The notes under the pieces are model-generated. The model had not been told where the DNA came from. It ran no database searches and saw nothing but the letters and a program-made list of their open reading frames with translations. A stretch of DNA of 64,000 bases, taken from the NCBI GenBank assembly GCA_039105265.1, contig JAPFFF010000002.1:3410001-3474000 (forward strand), in the 5' to 3' direction. Positions 1 to 9,296 of the stretch are shown piece after piece (the stretch's first letter is position 1; the number at the start of each line of letters is the position of its first letter). The DNA is from Tritrichomonas musculus (Eukaryota; Parabasalia; Tritrichomonadida; Tritrichomonadidae). A program made the translations under genes and the position numbers.

Positions 1-5
1 AAACA

Positions 6-3000
6 TTGGCACTTTCAATTGCAATTTCTCATCCTTCTAAAGTGAAAATTATCACTGCTAAACAACAATCGTTACCACCTCAATTTCCACACATTTCTCT
101 TGTTGACAAAGATTCCAATCTTCATGCAGAGATGCCAAGCAATCAACTAAAGATTATTGAAATTCTTAAAGATTACGTTTTAACTTGTCTTTATTCAACT
201 GAGCAAGATTACACATTCAACGAATTCGTTGCCGGCATGAAGAGAGACAAATTCATTTGCATTCATTTTAGTGAAGATGGAAAAGAAGAATTTGTTAGTT
301 TTTGTGGTAACAATAAATTATTATTGATACCAACGAAGAAAGAAAATGATCAAATTAACAATCAAGTTAACAAAGTAATCGATCAAATTAAAGCAGTCAA
401 AGTTTATGGAGTTGGACCAGACGATAGATCACATTTATTTAACTTCACCAATTTTGATTTGATTGACTCGTTTGCAAATCAAAATGAAATGAATGAACTT
501 TTGAATCGTGTTGAATCGTCATATGATGAAATCATCACCCAAGAACTAAACTTTGACAAGCCACCAATGACTTATTCAACGTTTCTTAAACATTCAGGAC
601 AAACAATTGCTGGTTACTACTTGTTAAAGAACCCAGAAGATGATGAAACAAAGACACAAATATCAGCCTCATTTGAACCCTCAATAAGCTTTGGAACCTC
701 CTTTGAAAAAGTTCTCGAAAATTCATTCAAACCGAAAGAACCGAAATCTTTTTCAATCACTGATGAAGAAACAGATTGGAAGAAAGCTTTGAATCTTTAT
801 AATTTGGCTGCTGAAAGAAATGATCCAGCTGCTTTCTTCAACCTTGGTTTAATGCATTCAACGGGCCAAGGCGTTCCCAAAGACAAAGAAAAAGCAGCTG
901 AATATTATCGAAAAGCAGCTGATTTAGGAAACCAAAAAGCACAGTTCAATCTTGGTTTAATGTATTACAAAGGAGAAGGAGTTCCAGAAGATAAAGCAGA
1001 AGCAGCTAGACTTTATCAACTTGCAGCAGATCAAGGAAATGCAAAAGCGCAATCCAACCTTGGTTGCATGTATCATAAAGGTGATGGTGTTGAACAAAAT
1101 TATGAAAAAGCAGTTGAACTTTATGAAAAAGCTGTTGCTCAAAATGATCCAGATGCACAACTCAACTTAGGCCTCATGTGTGAACAAGGACAAGGAACAC
1201 CTGTTGATAAAGAGAGAGTTGTTGATTTGTACACGAAATCAGCTGAAAATGGAAATGCAAAAGCACAATTCAATCTTGGTGTTTTGTATCATAATGGAAT
1301 AAAAGGAATCCTTGAAAAGAACAACAAAAAAGCTATTCATTACTATTCATTGGCTGCTGAACAAGGAATTGCTAAAGCTCAGTTCAATCTAGGCGTCTTG
1401 TTCTCCAAAGGTGACACCGATGTTCCTGTTGATAAGAAAAGAGCTGTTCATTTGCTTCAATTGGCTGCTGATCAAGGCGATGAAGATGCACAACTAAACT
1501 TAGGTGCAATGTATGCAAAAGGAGAAGGTGTTTCAGAACCTGACAAGAAGAAAACATGCGAACTTTACAAGAAAGCTGCCAAACAAGGAAATCCAAAGGC
1601 ACAATACAATTTGGCGGTTATGTATTCAAAAGGTGATGGTGTTGACAAAAACAATAAAAAAGCTGCAAAATATTATCAAAAAGCAGCAGATCAAGACTTG
1701 CCTCAAGCAGCCTTTAATTTAGGTGTCCTTTATTTCAAAGGATCGCCTGAGTTACCAGCTGATAAAGAGAAGGCAGCTGAATTATTTGAAAAGACAACCG
1801 TTTTGAATCCAAATAATTCAAAGGCACTTTACAACCTCGCAATCATGCACATGAAAGGCGAAGGTGTTGAAAAAGATGAAGTAAAAGCACGTGAATATTT
1901 TGAAAAGGCAGCTCAATTGAATAATAAAGATGCTCTTTTGAACCTCGGTTTGATGTATTACGAAGGAACAGCAGGTGTTCGTAAGGATAAAACAATGGCT
2001 TTCGATTGTTACAAGCGATCAGCTGACCTTGGAAATGACAAGGCTCAATTGAATTTAGCTTTAATGTGTCAAAAAGGTGAAGGTTGTGATATTGATAAAG
2101 AAATGGCTAAAAAATACTTCCAATTGGCAGCAGATCAAGGAAATACACAAGCTCAAATAAACCTCGGACTTCTTCTTCTTGGTGGAGATGAAGACGATCA
2201 AGATAAAGCTAAGCAATATTTGAATGAAGCTGCTAAAGAAGGAAACGTTGATGCAATGGTAGGACTTGCTAAAAGATACCAACTTGACGATGAAACGGAA
2301 AGTGCAATTAAATGGTACACAAGGGCCGCTAACCATCAAAATGCGCAGGCCCAAATGGAACTTGGCACAATCTACATGAATGGAGACGGTACTGATGTTG
2401 ACCTTGAAAAAGCTGAAGAGTTTCTTAATAAATCTCTGGAAAATAAGTCTGACGAGGCACTTCTTCATCTAGGTGAACTTTATGAAAAGAAGGGCGACAC
2501 ACAGAAGGCAAACGAGTTCTACCATCGAGCTCTTGATGCCGGCGTTGATGGCGCAAATGAGAAAATAAACAGATTAAATCAGGACTCAACATCAGAGCCT
2601 TTCAAAGAGGAAGAACAGGCTCCACAAAATGAAGAAGAAGTTCCTCAACCACAAAATAATGAAGAACAAACAGAAAACCAAAACGAAGAAGTAGAAACAC
2701 AAAATGAAGAAGTTGAAAATCACACAGAAGAAGAAATTGAACCACCAACAGATAATCTTAATGAAGATGAAATTATTCCTCAAGCTGAGGAAGTTCCTAA
2801 TGAAAATTCAGAACAAGCTGAGAACGCAAACAGTTTGCATGTAGAAGTCATTGATGCAGAAGAACAGAACAGAAACGAAGTGGAAAGTGAAGAGCAAGAT
2901 CCTGCAATCAAAGCCAGAAACGTCATCCAGAAGCCAGATGACATTGAAGTCCACTTTGAAGAGGAGGAAGAAGAAGGAAACGTGGAAGAAGATGAAGAAG

Positions 3001-3995
3001 AGGCAGAACCAGAAGACCAGCAAATTGGCCGTCTTTATAATACTCTGGAGGCCCGAATCAAGACGATTCACGACATTTCAAACGAAGCCTACAAAGATCC
3101 AACGTCTGCATTGAAAGACATCCACGACAACCTCATCAGCAAAGGCCTGAATGACTGCCTCAAGACATATTACAAGATGAACAGACTTCTTCAAATCACA
3201 GAAGATGAGATAGACAGCTTTTTGAATCAAAGCCAGTCCAATTCAAGCAATCTTCCTTCACTCAACAAAGACAGCAACGTCTTCATTTCATTGGATCCAT
3301 CAAATTCAGGCAGTGAAGATGAAGAATTATGTAAACTTAAGTCAGATGTGCAAGTTCTTGAGACACAGATCAAGCAAGTAAGTCAACAAATCAGAAACAG
3401 CATTTCAAAGCCAACAACAACGTTAACAACGACAAATAAAAACAATTCATCAGTTCATTCATCATCCACAGAACTTCCTCCAATTTCTAATCCTGTTAAA
3501 ATAGCACAGCCATCAGAAGCGAACACAACTATTTCACCTAGAATTTCAACATTGTCTCCTCGAACGACGAGGAATAAAATCAAGATATTAGAGAAAAGAG
3601 TCAAACAAGGAGATGCTGATGCACAATATTTACTTGGAGCTTGTTACGCACTCGGTCAAGGTGTCTCTCAAGATAAGCAAAAAGCTGTCCAGTATTACAC
3701 AGAAGCCGCTGAACAAGGAAATTTGAATGCTACTTACGCATTGGCTGCTTGTTATTCTTACGGAAAAGGAGTCGCAGCGGACAAGAAGAAGGCATTCGAG
3801 TTTTACTTGAAGGCAGCTAAAGAGGGACACGATAAGTCACAGTTCGCAGTTGGACACTTTTACGACTTCGGACAAGGAATTTTAACACCAGATCACAAGA
3901 TGGCTCTTGAATGGTACAAAAAAGCAGCAGCCCAAGGTCATCAACCTGCTATTGAAATGCTTAGAAATGAATCTGATACTTCCAACAACGAATGA
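6..3995 (+). CDS. Sel1-repeat protein, 5' end outside window
   Basis: The open frame of 1329 codons begins at the window edge with a TTG, not an ATG, so the true start is probably upstream. Residues 1-250 form a globular region I do not recognise. About 255-855 is a long run of Sel1-like repeats (36-38 residues each, recurring A..LG.MY..G.GV..D..KA..Y...AA..G). About 865-990 is a Glu/Gln/Asn-rich acidic linker, about 1000-1130 a probable helical/coiled region, and about 1190-1320 a second Sel1 block. Sel1 repeats make a TPR-like solenoid that scaffolds protein complexes, and trichomonads have expanded this family. The split solenoid around an acidic spacer is unusual. Specific role unknown; family assignment is firm. 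Confidence 0.93.
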   Translation: MALSIAISHPSKVKIITAKQQSLPPQFPHISLVDKDSNLHAEMPSNQLKIIEILKDYVLTCLYSTEQDYTFNEFVAGMKRDKFICIHFSEDGKEEFVSFCGNNKLLLIPTKKENDQINNQVNKVIDQIKAVKVYGVGPDDRSHLFNFTNFDLIDSFANQNEMNELLNRVESSYDEIITQELNFDKPPMTYSTFLKHSGQTIAGYYLLKNPEDDETKTQISASFEPSISFGTSFEKVLENSFKPKEPKSFSITDEETDWKKALNLYNLAAERNDPAAFFNLGLMHSTGQGVPKDKEKAAEYYRKAADLGNQKAQFNLGLMYYKGEGVPEDKAEAARLYQLAADQGNAKAQSNLGCMYHKGDGVEQNYEKAVELYEKAVAQNDPDAQLNLGLMCEQGQGTPVDKERVVDLYTKSAENGNAKAQFNLGVLYHNGIKGILEKNNKKAIHYYSLAAEQGIAKAQFNLGVLFSKGDTDVPVDKKRAVHLLQLAADQGDEDAQLNLGAMYAKGEGVSEPDKKKTCELYKKAAKQGNPKAQYNLAVMYSKGDGVDKNNKKAAKYYQKAADQDLPQAAFNLGVLYFKGSPELPADKEKAAELFEKTTVLNPNNSKALYNLAIMHMKGEGVEKDEVKAREYFEKAAQLNNKDALLNLGLMYYEGTAGVRKDKTMAFDCYKRSADLGNDKAQLNLALMCQKGEGCDIDKEMAKKYFQLAADQGNTQAQINLGLLLLGGDEDDQDKAKQYLNEAAKEGNVDAMVGLAKRYQLDDETESAIKWYTRAANHQNAQAQMELGTIYMNGDGTDVDLEKAEEFLNKSLENKSDEALLHLGELYEKKGDTQKANEFYHRALDAGVDGANEKINRLNQDSTSEPFKEEEQAPQNEEEVPQPQNNEEQTENQNEEVETQNEEVENHTEEEIEPPTDNLNEDEIIPQAEEVPNENSEQAENANSLHVEVIDAEEQNRNEVESEEQDPAIKARNVIQKPDDIEVHFEEEEEEGNVEEDEEEAEPEDQQIGRLYNTLEARIKTIHDISNEAYKDPTSALKDIHDNLISKGLNDCLKTYYKMNRLLQITEDEIDSFLNQSQSNSSNLPSLNKDSNVFISLDPSNSGSEDEELCKLKSDVQVLETQIKQVSQQIRNSISKPTTTLTTTNKNNSSVHSSSTELPPISNPVKIAQPSEANTTISPRISTLSPRTTRNKIKILEKRVKQGDADAQYLLGACYALGQGVSQDKQKAVQYYTEAAEQGNLNATYALAACYSYGKGVAADKKKAFEFYLKAAKEGHDKSQFAVGHFYDFGQGILTPDHKMALEWYKKAAAQGHQPAIEMLRNESDTSNNE

Positions 3996-4342
3996 ATTTG
4001 ATTATTTTATTATATGATATTAATTTTTTTTTTTTTATTAAATATAAGTATTTTAAATAAGAAATTTTGTTTTTAATTTCAGATCTATCTATTTATGTAT
4101 ATAAAGAACTTACATCAAAAGGAAGGATCGGTTAAAATTTTGTAACATAAAAAGATCCATTTTTTTTAACATGAATAACTTTAGTAAATATTATTCTCCT
4201 TTTTTTTCTTATTTTTTTCTATTAGTTCTCTCAAAAAGTTTAGACACCATCTCTCTTTCTACTGTTGAAATAGTTAAAAATCTTTTATTTATTACATTTA
4301 TATTTATTTCATATATTTTGGAATAATATATCGAGATTCTAG
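3996..4342. other. AT-rich intergenic spacer
   Basis: This stretch separates the Sel1 gene from the ankyrin relic. It is very AT-rich with T-runs near 4023-4037 and 4160-4170. I see no gene or RNA motif. Confidence 0.6.
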
Positions 4343-5546
4343 ATGAATCTTAACATAAAGATTGAGTTTAATACCACCATTTTTAAAGATTATGCAATAA
4401 TCTTATTAATTCTTTTTACAGATGGAATAATAACGATGAATGAATATATTTATAAAATTTTGATTACCAATCTTATTTTTATCCAAAAATCAAATCATTT
4501 ACTAACAATGAAGAAGAAAAATTACAAGAAATTAAAAAAAAAATTATCGAGATTGATCCACAAATATTCGACGAAAAACGTAAAATTGGAGAAAATGATT
4601 CTTATATTTGCAGTTTAATCCGTGATGGTATTATTATTGACTTTATAGCATATATAACCAAAACAAATTATCCATTAAAAAAACTCCGTTCCACAATCAA
4701 TTTATGAGACAAACGCTTTCCTAAACAAGAAGGACGTCTCATTAATCGAATATGCAGCATTTTTTGGGTCAAATCAAATTTTCCGATTTTTAATTCAGAA
4801 TGAAGTTGAAATGACACAATCATTATGGTTTTATGCAATTCATAGCAACAATACTGGACTAATTCACATTCTTGAAAGCAATAAACTTAAATTTGATACA
4901 CATATTAATTGCATTATTGAATCAATCAAATGCCATCACAATGATTTTGCGAATTATTTCATTAATAATCTTCCAAAAATTTTAGAAAATATTTTTTGTT
5001 ATTACAATTGAATTAGTTTTTAATGAGCACACAACAAATAATTCATTCAGATATGATTACGAAGAACTTGTCAAACCTCACTTAGAAGTTTCACAGATTA
5101 AAAAGTCATTTTTAAAATGGTTTCTTTTGGCAATGAAAGAAAAAAAAAACATTGAAATAACAATGAATACTTTACTTTCACTAGAAGGAATTGAAAAAGA
5201 TTCATTTTGCATTAAAAATGAATGCGAATTGACTGAGTTCAAAGTACCATCGTTTGTCACTAGCATAAACCAAATTTATTTCCAAAATATATCATCATTA
5301 ACTAAAATAACAATCCCTGAATCAGTTACTCATATCTGCGAGAGGTGTTTCGAAGGATGCATATTGTTAACAGAAGCAATATTTCCTCAAACAATTAAAA
5401 CAAATGGAAATTGTACATTTAATCGATGCACATCATTGAAAACATTCAAAATTCCAGAATCAGTTGAGTCTATTGGTGATCACTGCTTCATGAACTGTTC
5501 AGCATTGAAAGAAATTGATAATTCCTGAATCAGTTAAAAAAATAAG
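4343..5546 (+). pseudogene. Decayed ankyrin (DUF3447-type)/BspA-like LRR gene
   Basis: Successive fragments on the + strand match the architecture of the gene at 14,450-17,009. First comes the DUF3447-type N-terminal region (FKDYAIILLILFTDGIITMN, then a GENDSYICSLIRDG stretch in another frame). Next is an ankyrin-like block near 4700-5000 (LIEYAAFFGS, then the characteristic IESIKCHHNDF). Last are BspA-type leucine-rich repeats from 5160 (ITIPESVTHI, FKIPESVESIGDHCF). The frame changes several times and stops interrupt it (for example TGA at 4707-4709 and TGA at 5008-5010), so no full product is possible. The LRR array is cut off at 5546 by a repeat end starting TA-CAGTAGTG, which suggests a transposon insertion truncated the gene. 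Confidence 0.8.
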
Positions 5547-5548
5547 TA

Positions 5549-5640
5549 CAGTAGTGTTTTTAATATGGTAACGGTATTTAAAGTGGTAACGCTTTTCTTT
5601 TTAGAAAAAAAAATTTAAAAATACAAAATTTAATTTTTTT
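5549..5640 (+). repeat. Terminal segment of a CAGTAGTG repeat family
   Basis: Directly after a TA dinucleotide (5547-5548), CAGTAGTG is followed by a segment containing AATATGGTAACGGTATTT and a second GGTAAC. The same roughly 90 bp recurs in opposite orientation at about 62,780-62,866, again ending at TA. The end structure (TA plus CAGT...) resembles Tc1/mariner termini. It interrupts the BspA repeats of the relic upstream. No matching opposite end was seen nearby, so it is a truncated or decayed copy. Confidence 0.55.
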
Positions 5641-6039
5641 CAACATAAAACAGAGTTTATTTAAATTAAATTATATAATAATATTTACCATTATTTATAT
5701 GATATTAATCACAAGGTTGTGTATCTATCTGTCTCAAATCAACAAAGTTTTTCGTCAATCAATGAAAAAAATTAAAGCATGATTATAAACATGTACATCA
5801 AAGTAATATTTTATTTAAGAATATAAACATATTATATATTATGAGAATATTAATAATTATTAATTAAATTTGTAAAAATAAAATTATTGACTATAAAAAC
5901 GAGTATATCTTTGATTTTTTGGTGACCGTTTACTTTTCATGATAAAGAATTGATTCATTTATCTATAAAATGCTGTTATTTATAAATAATATTTATAAAA
6001 ATATGTTTGCATTTAAAGATGTATTTAACTTATTAGAAG

Positions 6040-6580
6040 TCAGAGTTGATTTTCATTCTGAGACTTATTGAGAGAACTTTTTCATCATTAGACTTGTTAT
6101 TCTCCGATTCTCGAAATCGATAATTGATTGGCTTTTTGATATCGATACATAAATATACACAGATTCTCGAGATCGATTTCAGAGATCTAGAATTTTTTTT
6201 CTCAGCTTTTGATATCAGAATTTTCAATTAAACTTTTTGATAAATATATGATCGTATTTTAATCTCAAATATTTCATAAAAAAGAATGTATTTTTTGATT
6301 TTAGTCTTAAAATAAACATCAATACATTCTATTATTTATTTTTAAATATTATTAAATCACAAATACCAATTATAAAAAAAGATAAATCTGTTTGAGATCT
6401 CGAGATCTCGTTAATTGATATCATGTTTACAATTATTTTTATATCACATTTCATATCTGATATCTTGATAATCGATAATCTCGATATCAGATTTTTAAAC
6501 TGATAATCGAGTATCAGATGCAAAAAAGTGACGTTTTTGATATCGATTCTCAAAATAACAAGTCTATTCATCATCTTTCA
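6040..6580. repeat. GATATC/ATCGAT/CTCGAG-rich palindromic patch
   Basis: Short self-complementary words (GATATC, ATCGAT, CTCGAG, AGATCT, and TCTCGAGATC variants) recur at least a dozen times within 540 bp, interspersed with T/A-rich DNA. The small ORFs here are by-products of this simple composition. Function unknown; it may be a degenerate satellite. Confidence 0.5.
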
Positions 6581-6815
6581 ATTTTGCGCTATCTTTATCC
6601 CGACAACATAACAGATTACAGAAAATTACAAATTAAAAATTAGTTAAAAACTATTAAAACATATTTATATATTGATATAATGCAATAAGATAATATGTTT
6701 TGCACAAGATAATGGTTTATCTTCACTAAAAGAAAAATAATAATTAATAAAACAATATTTTTTATTCATTATCTGCTAGTTGTTCTTCTGATACCTGATT
6801 ATAAGGAAATTGTAA

Positions 6816-6937
6816 ATGCAGCTTCATTCCGTTCGAGTTGAGCTGCTGCTGCATCCGTAATTGTTGGAAACTCTAGATGCTGCCGCAGTCCGTTCGAGTG
6901 GAGCTGCAACAGCATCTGTAATTGTTGGAAACTTTTC
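6816..6937. repeat. Two tandem ~61-bp units
   Basis: Units 6816-6876 and 6877-6937 share CCGTTCGAGT, GGAGCTGC or TGAGCTGC, GCATC.GTAATTGTTGGAAAC. They are GC-rich compared with the flanks, so they may be a remnant of a coding or satellite repeat. Confidence 0.6.
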
Positions 6938-8022
6938 TCTTTTTGAGAGCTTTTTTTATTTATTATTTAGATTATTGTATTAATTATTGTAAAAATTTTT
7001 GAATTACTGCATTGCACTTTCTTTTACAATTTGAAAATATGTTTTCATAAATATATATACGTTCAATATAAAATATCAAAATTAAAAATAAAAAAAATAT
7101 GAAATTAAAATGGAAATCGAAAAAAAATTTTCTCATTACTTGACAGTTAATGTAATTTTAATATTTTATTTTATTTTATAATAGTATTATAATATAATTA
7201 TAATATAAAATAATATGCTACCTAATAAAAATATAAAGTTATACTAATTTATAAAATAACTGTTCTTATAACTTTTTGTACAATGTATTCAATTATTTTG
7301 TTATGGATTTTAATTGAATTAATCAACGTGTTTTTGATCCATTCAATTTTTTTATCTAAATACCTAATAATATTTTGTAATTGTGTCTCGTATTTAAATA
7401 AACAAATAAATATTTAAAATACATAGATGAAGTTGCCATAATTGGTAATATATTTTCTATCAATATTGACTTTATTATTTATTTTACATTTAGATACAAC
7501 ATCGTGACAGCTAAATTATTTTATAAGTTGCTTTATTATCATTATGAATCGTTTAACTGTATCATTATTTTGATTAAGATTAATTTATTTTTTTAAAAAA
7601 CAATTTCTTGACAGCAAAAATTTTGCAATCACGTTAAACAATCAACATCATGACATCTAAATCATTTTATTATTTTATTTTATTATTTCACAATATTGGT
7701 TTTATTTTAACGTGACAGCATCGTCTAGTTTTTTTTTTTTTTTTGGAATTCATCTTTTTTTCCAAACCAATTCTTTTTTCTTCTGGAAAAGTTGATCATA
7801 ATTATTAAAAATTATTTTTTCTTGAGTAAAAATACTAATTTTCTTGTATCAAACCCATATTTAATAATATTGATAAAATTCTTTTTGGTTCTTTTCAACA
7901 ATTTCTTTCAGGTATCAACTTATTTGAATTGAAGTTTTATTTTACATAAAGAAATGAACAATAATAAATTGAAAATTACATAATGGCGTTGCAAAAAAGA
8001 CATCCCTTGAATTGAAGGGGGG

Positions 8023-8033
8023 AAAAAAAAAAA
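8023..8033 (-). terminator. Pol III T-run terminator
   Basis: Eleven consecutive T on the minus strand start immediately after the acceptor stem of the tRNA-like gene, as expected for RNA polymerase III termination. Confidence 0.7.
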
Positions 8034-8198
8034 GCTTGCAAGTGGAATCGAACCACTGATCTTATCATGTTTTTATAGAAATTAGATATGCGATAACCCC
8101 CTTTCCCCTTTTTAAAGGGAGCATGAAAATTATATCCCCAGATTGCGGGGCAAAATTTGTTGGACAATGATAATGCAATACCATTATGCTATGCAAGC
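8033..8198 (-). tRNA. tRNA-like Pol III gene with ~93-nt insert in anticodon arm
   Basis: On the minus strand the ends pair as a 7-bp acceptor stem (GCTTGCA at 8198-8192 with TGCAAGC at 8040-8034). A perfect A box (TAGCATAATGG, 8191-8181) and a perfect B box (GGTTCGATTCC, 8054-8044) are present. The T arm is AGTGG-TTCGATT-CCACT. A 7-bp anticodon stem TTATCAT/ATGATAA is separated by about 93 extra bases, positioned like a tRNA intron (about 8069-8162). The insert holds its own hairpins (CCCC...GGGG). A run of 11 T follows the 3' end. After removal of the insert the RNA would be about 73 nt. The anticodon reads UGU (Thr) or GUC (Asp) depending on D-loop length, so isotype is unresolved. It could instead be another Pol III RNA with tRNA-like ends. 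Confidence 0.65.
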
Positions 8199-9296
8199 GA
8201 AGTGAATAAATGTTTTTATTTTGGGTTTTGAGGGGAGATTTGGTTGAAGCCAGATCTACTGTTTGATTTGAATTATAATGTGAATTAATATTTTGATTAT
8301 TTAATGGTTCTGGCGTAGTATAATTATTATTTGAATTTTGGCAGCAGTAATAGCAGCAAACTTTAAGTAAATACAGCATTTTTCAGCTCACCTTGCAGTA
8401 TGCAAAATTGAAATTCTCTTACAGAATATTACAAAATCAAAATATATATTTAAAAATTGTCTATATTTTCAATTGGCACCACTTAAAATACCAATTGTCT
8501 GGCTAGATAAAGAGATATGAAATTCTTCTCAAAATTATTCAAAAAGTTTACGAAATAAATTAACGTATAATATTTTAGACCTTCAAAAAGTTTATTATTA
8601 AAAAAGCATAAAATATAAATATATGATTTAAAATTAAATGAAATTGCAATTTCATGAAAAGAATATAACATATGTTAGAAAATAATTAAATACCAAAAGA
8701 CAAAAGAAAAAATTTAGATAAATACACATATTATAATTAACTTTTTCGGCATAGTTCTGTCCTGTATCTACGATTCTCTGAATTCCCTTCACCTAAGACT
8801 AGGATAGCATCCATAAAAATAAACCAAATGCCCTCTATTAAATCAGTGGAGTAAATACAATACCTTATAGCACTTTTCGAGAAGATCTTTTCCAAAAATT
8901 TACATTCAATTTTGAAAGAGCTTTCAAAAAAAAAAAACAATGAAATATTAAAAAAATGAATAAATAAAGTATTTATCTTTAAGTAAACCATTTATTATTA
9001 ATAACCAATGGTAGCATACAATAATTATCTTATATTATGAGATTTTATCTAGTAAATGATGATGATTTCATGTATGAAATGGTTTAATAAGCAAAATTTA
9101 AAATCATGCTTTTGTAATTACCAGATTAATGAGATGAACCGTGATAATGTATTTCAAAATGGAAATTACTTTTATTTAACTTTAGAATTAAAAAAATAAA
9201 AACTGGAATATCCAAATCTTATATGTAAATTATCTTTCGCTGAAATCGATATCAAGTATATGTGTATATTTCAATTATTGATCTCGAGAAACATGA
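8199..9296. other. AT-rich intergenic region
   Basis: No supported gene. Small minus-strand frames here have no recognisable composition. The pyrimidine-rich TTTTATTTTAG just before the ankyrin frame (about 9311-9321) resembles a 3' splice site, but no upstream exon was identified. Confidence 0.5.

Larger units (their letters stand above)
5641..8022. other. Gene-free AT-rich region with low-complexity patches
   Basis: No convincing ORF. It contains a GATATC/ATCGAT/CTCGAG-rich patch (about 6040-6580), a 61-bp tandem duplication of much higher GC (6816-6937) and T-runs near 7730-7745. Near 7505 and 7717 similar phrases (cgtgacagc followed by T-rich DNA) recur. Confidence 0.6.

Noticed and set aside
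2592-3114. Frames opposite and overlapping the acidic part of the Sel1 gene
   Set aside because: Phe-rich reverse reading of a Glu-rich region; no independent signal.
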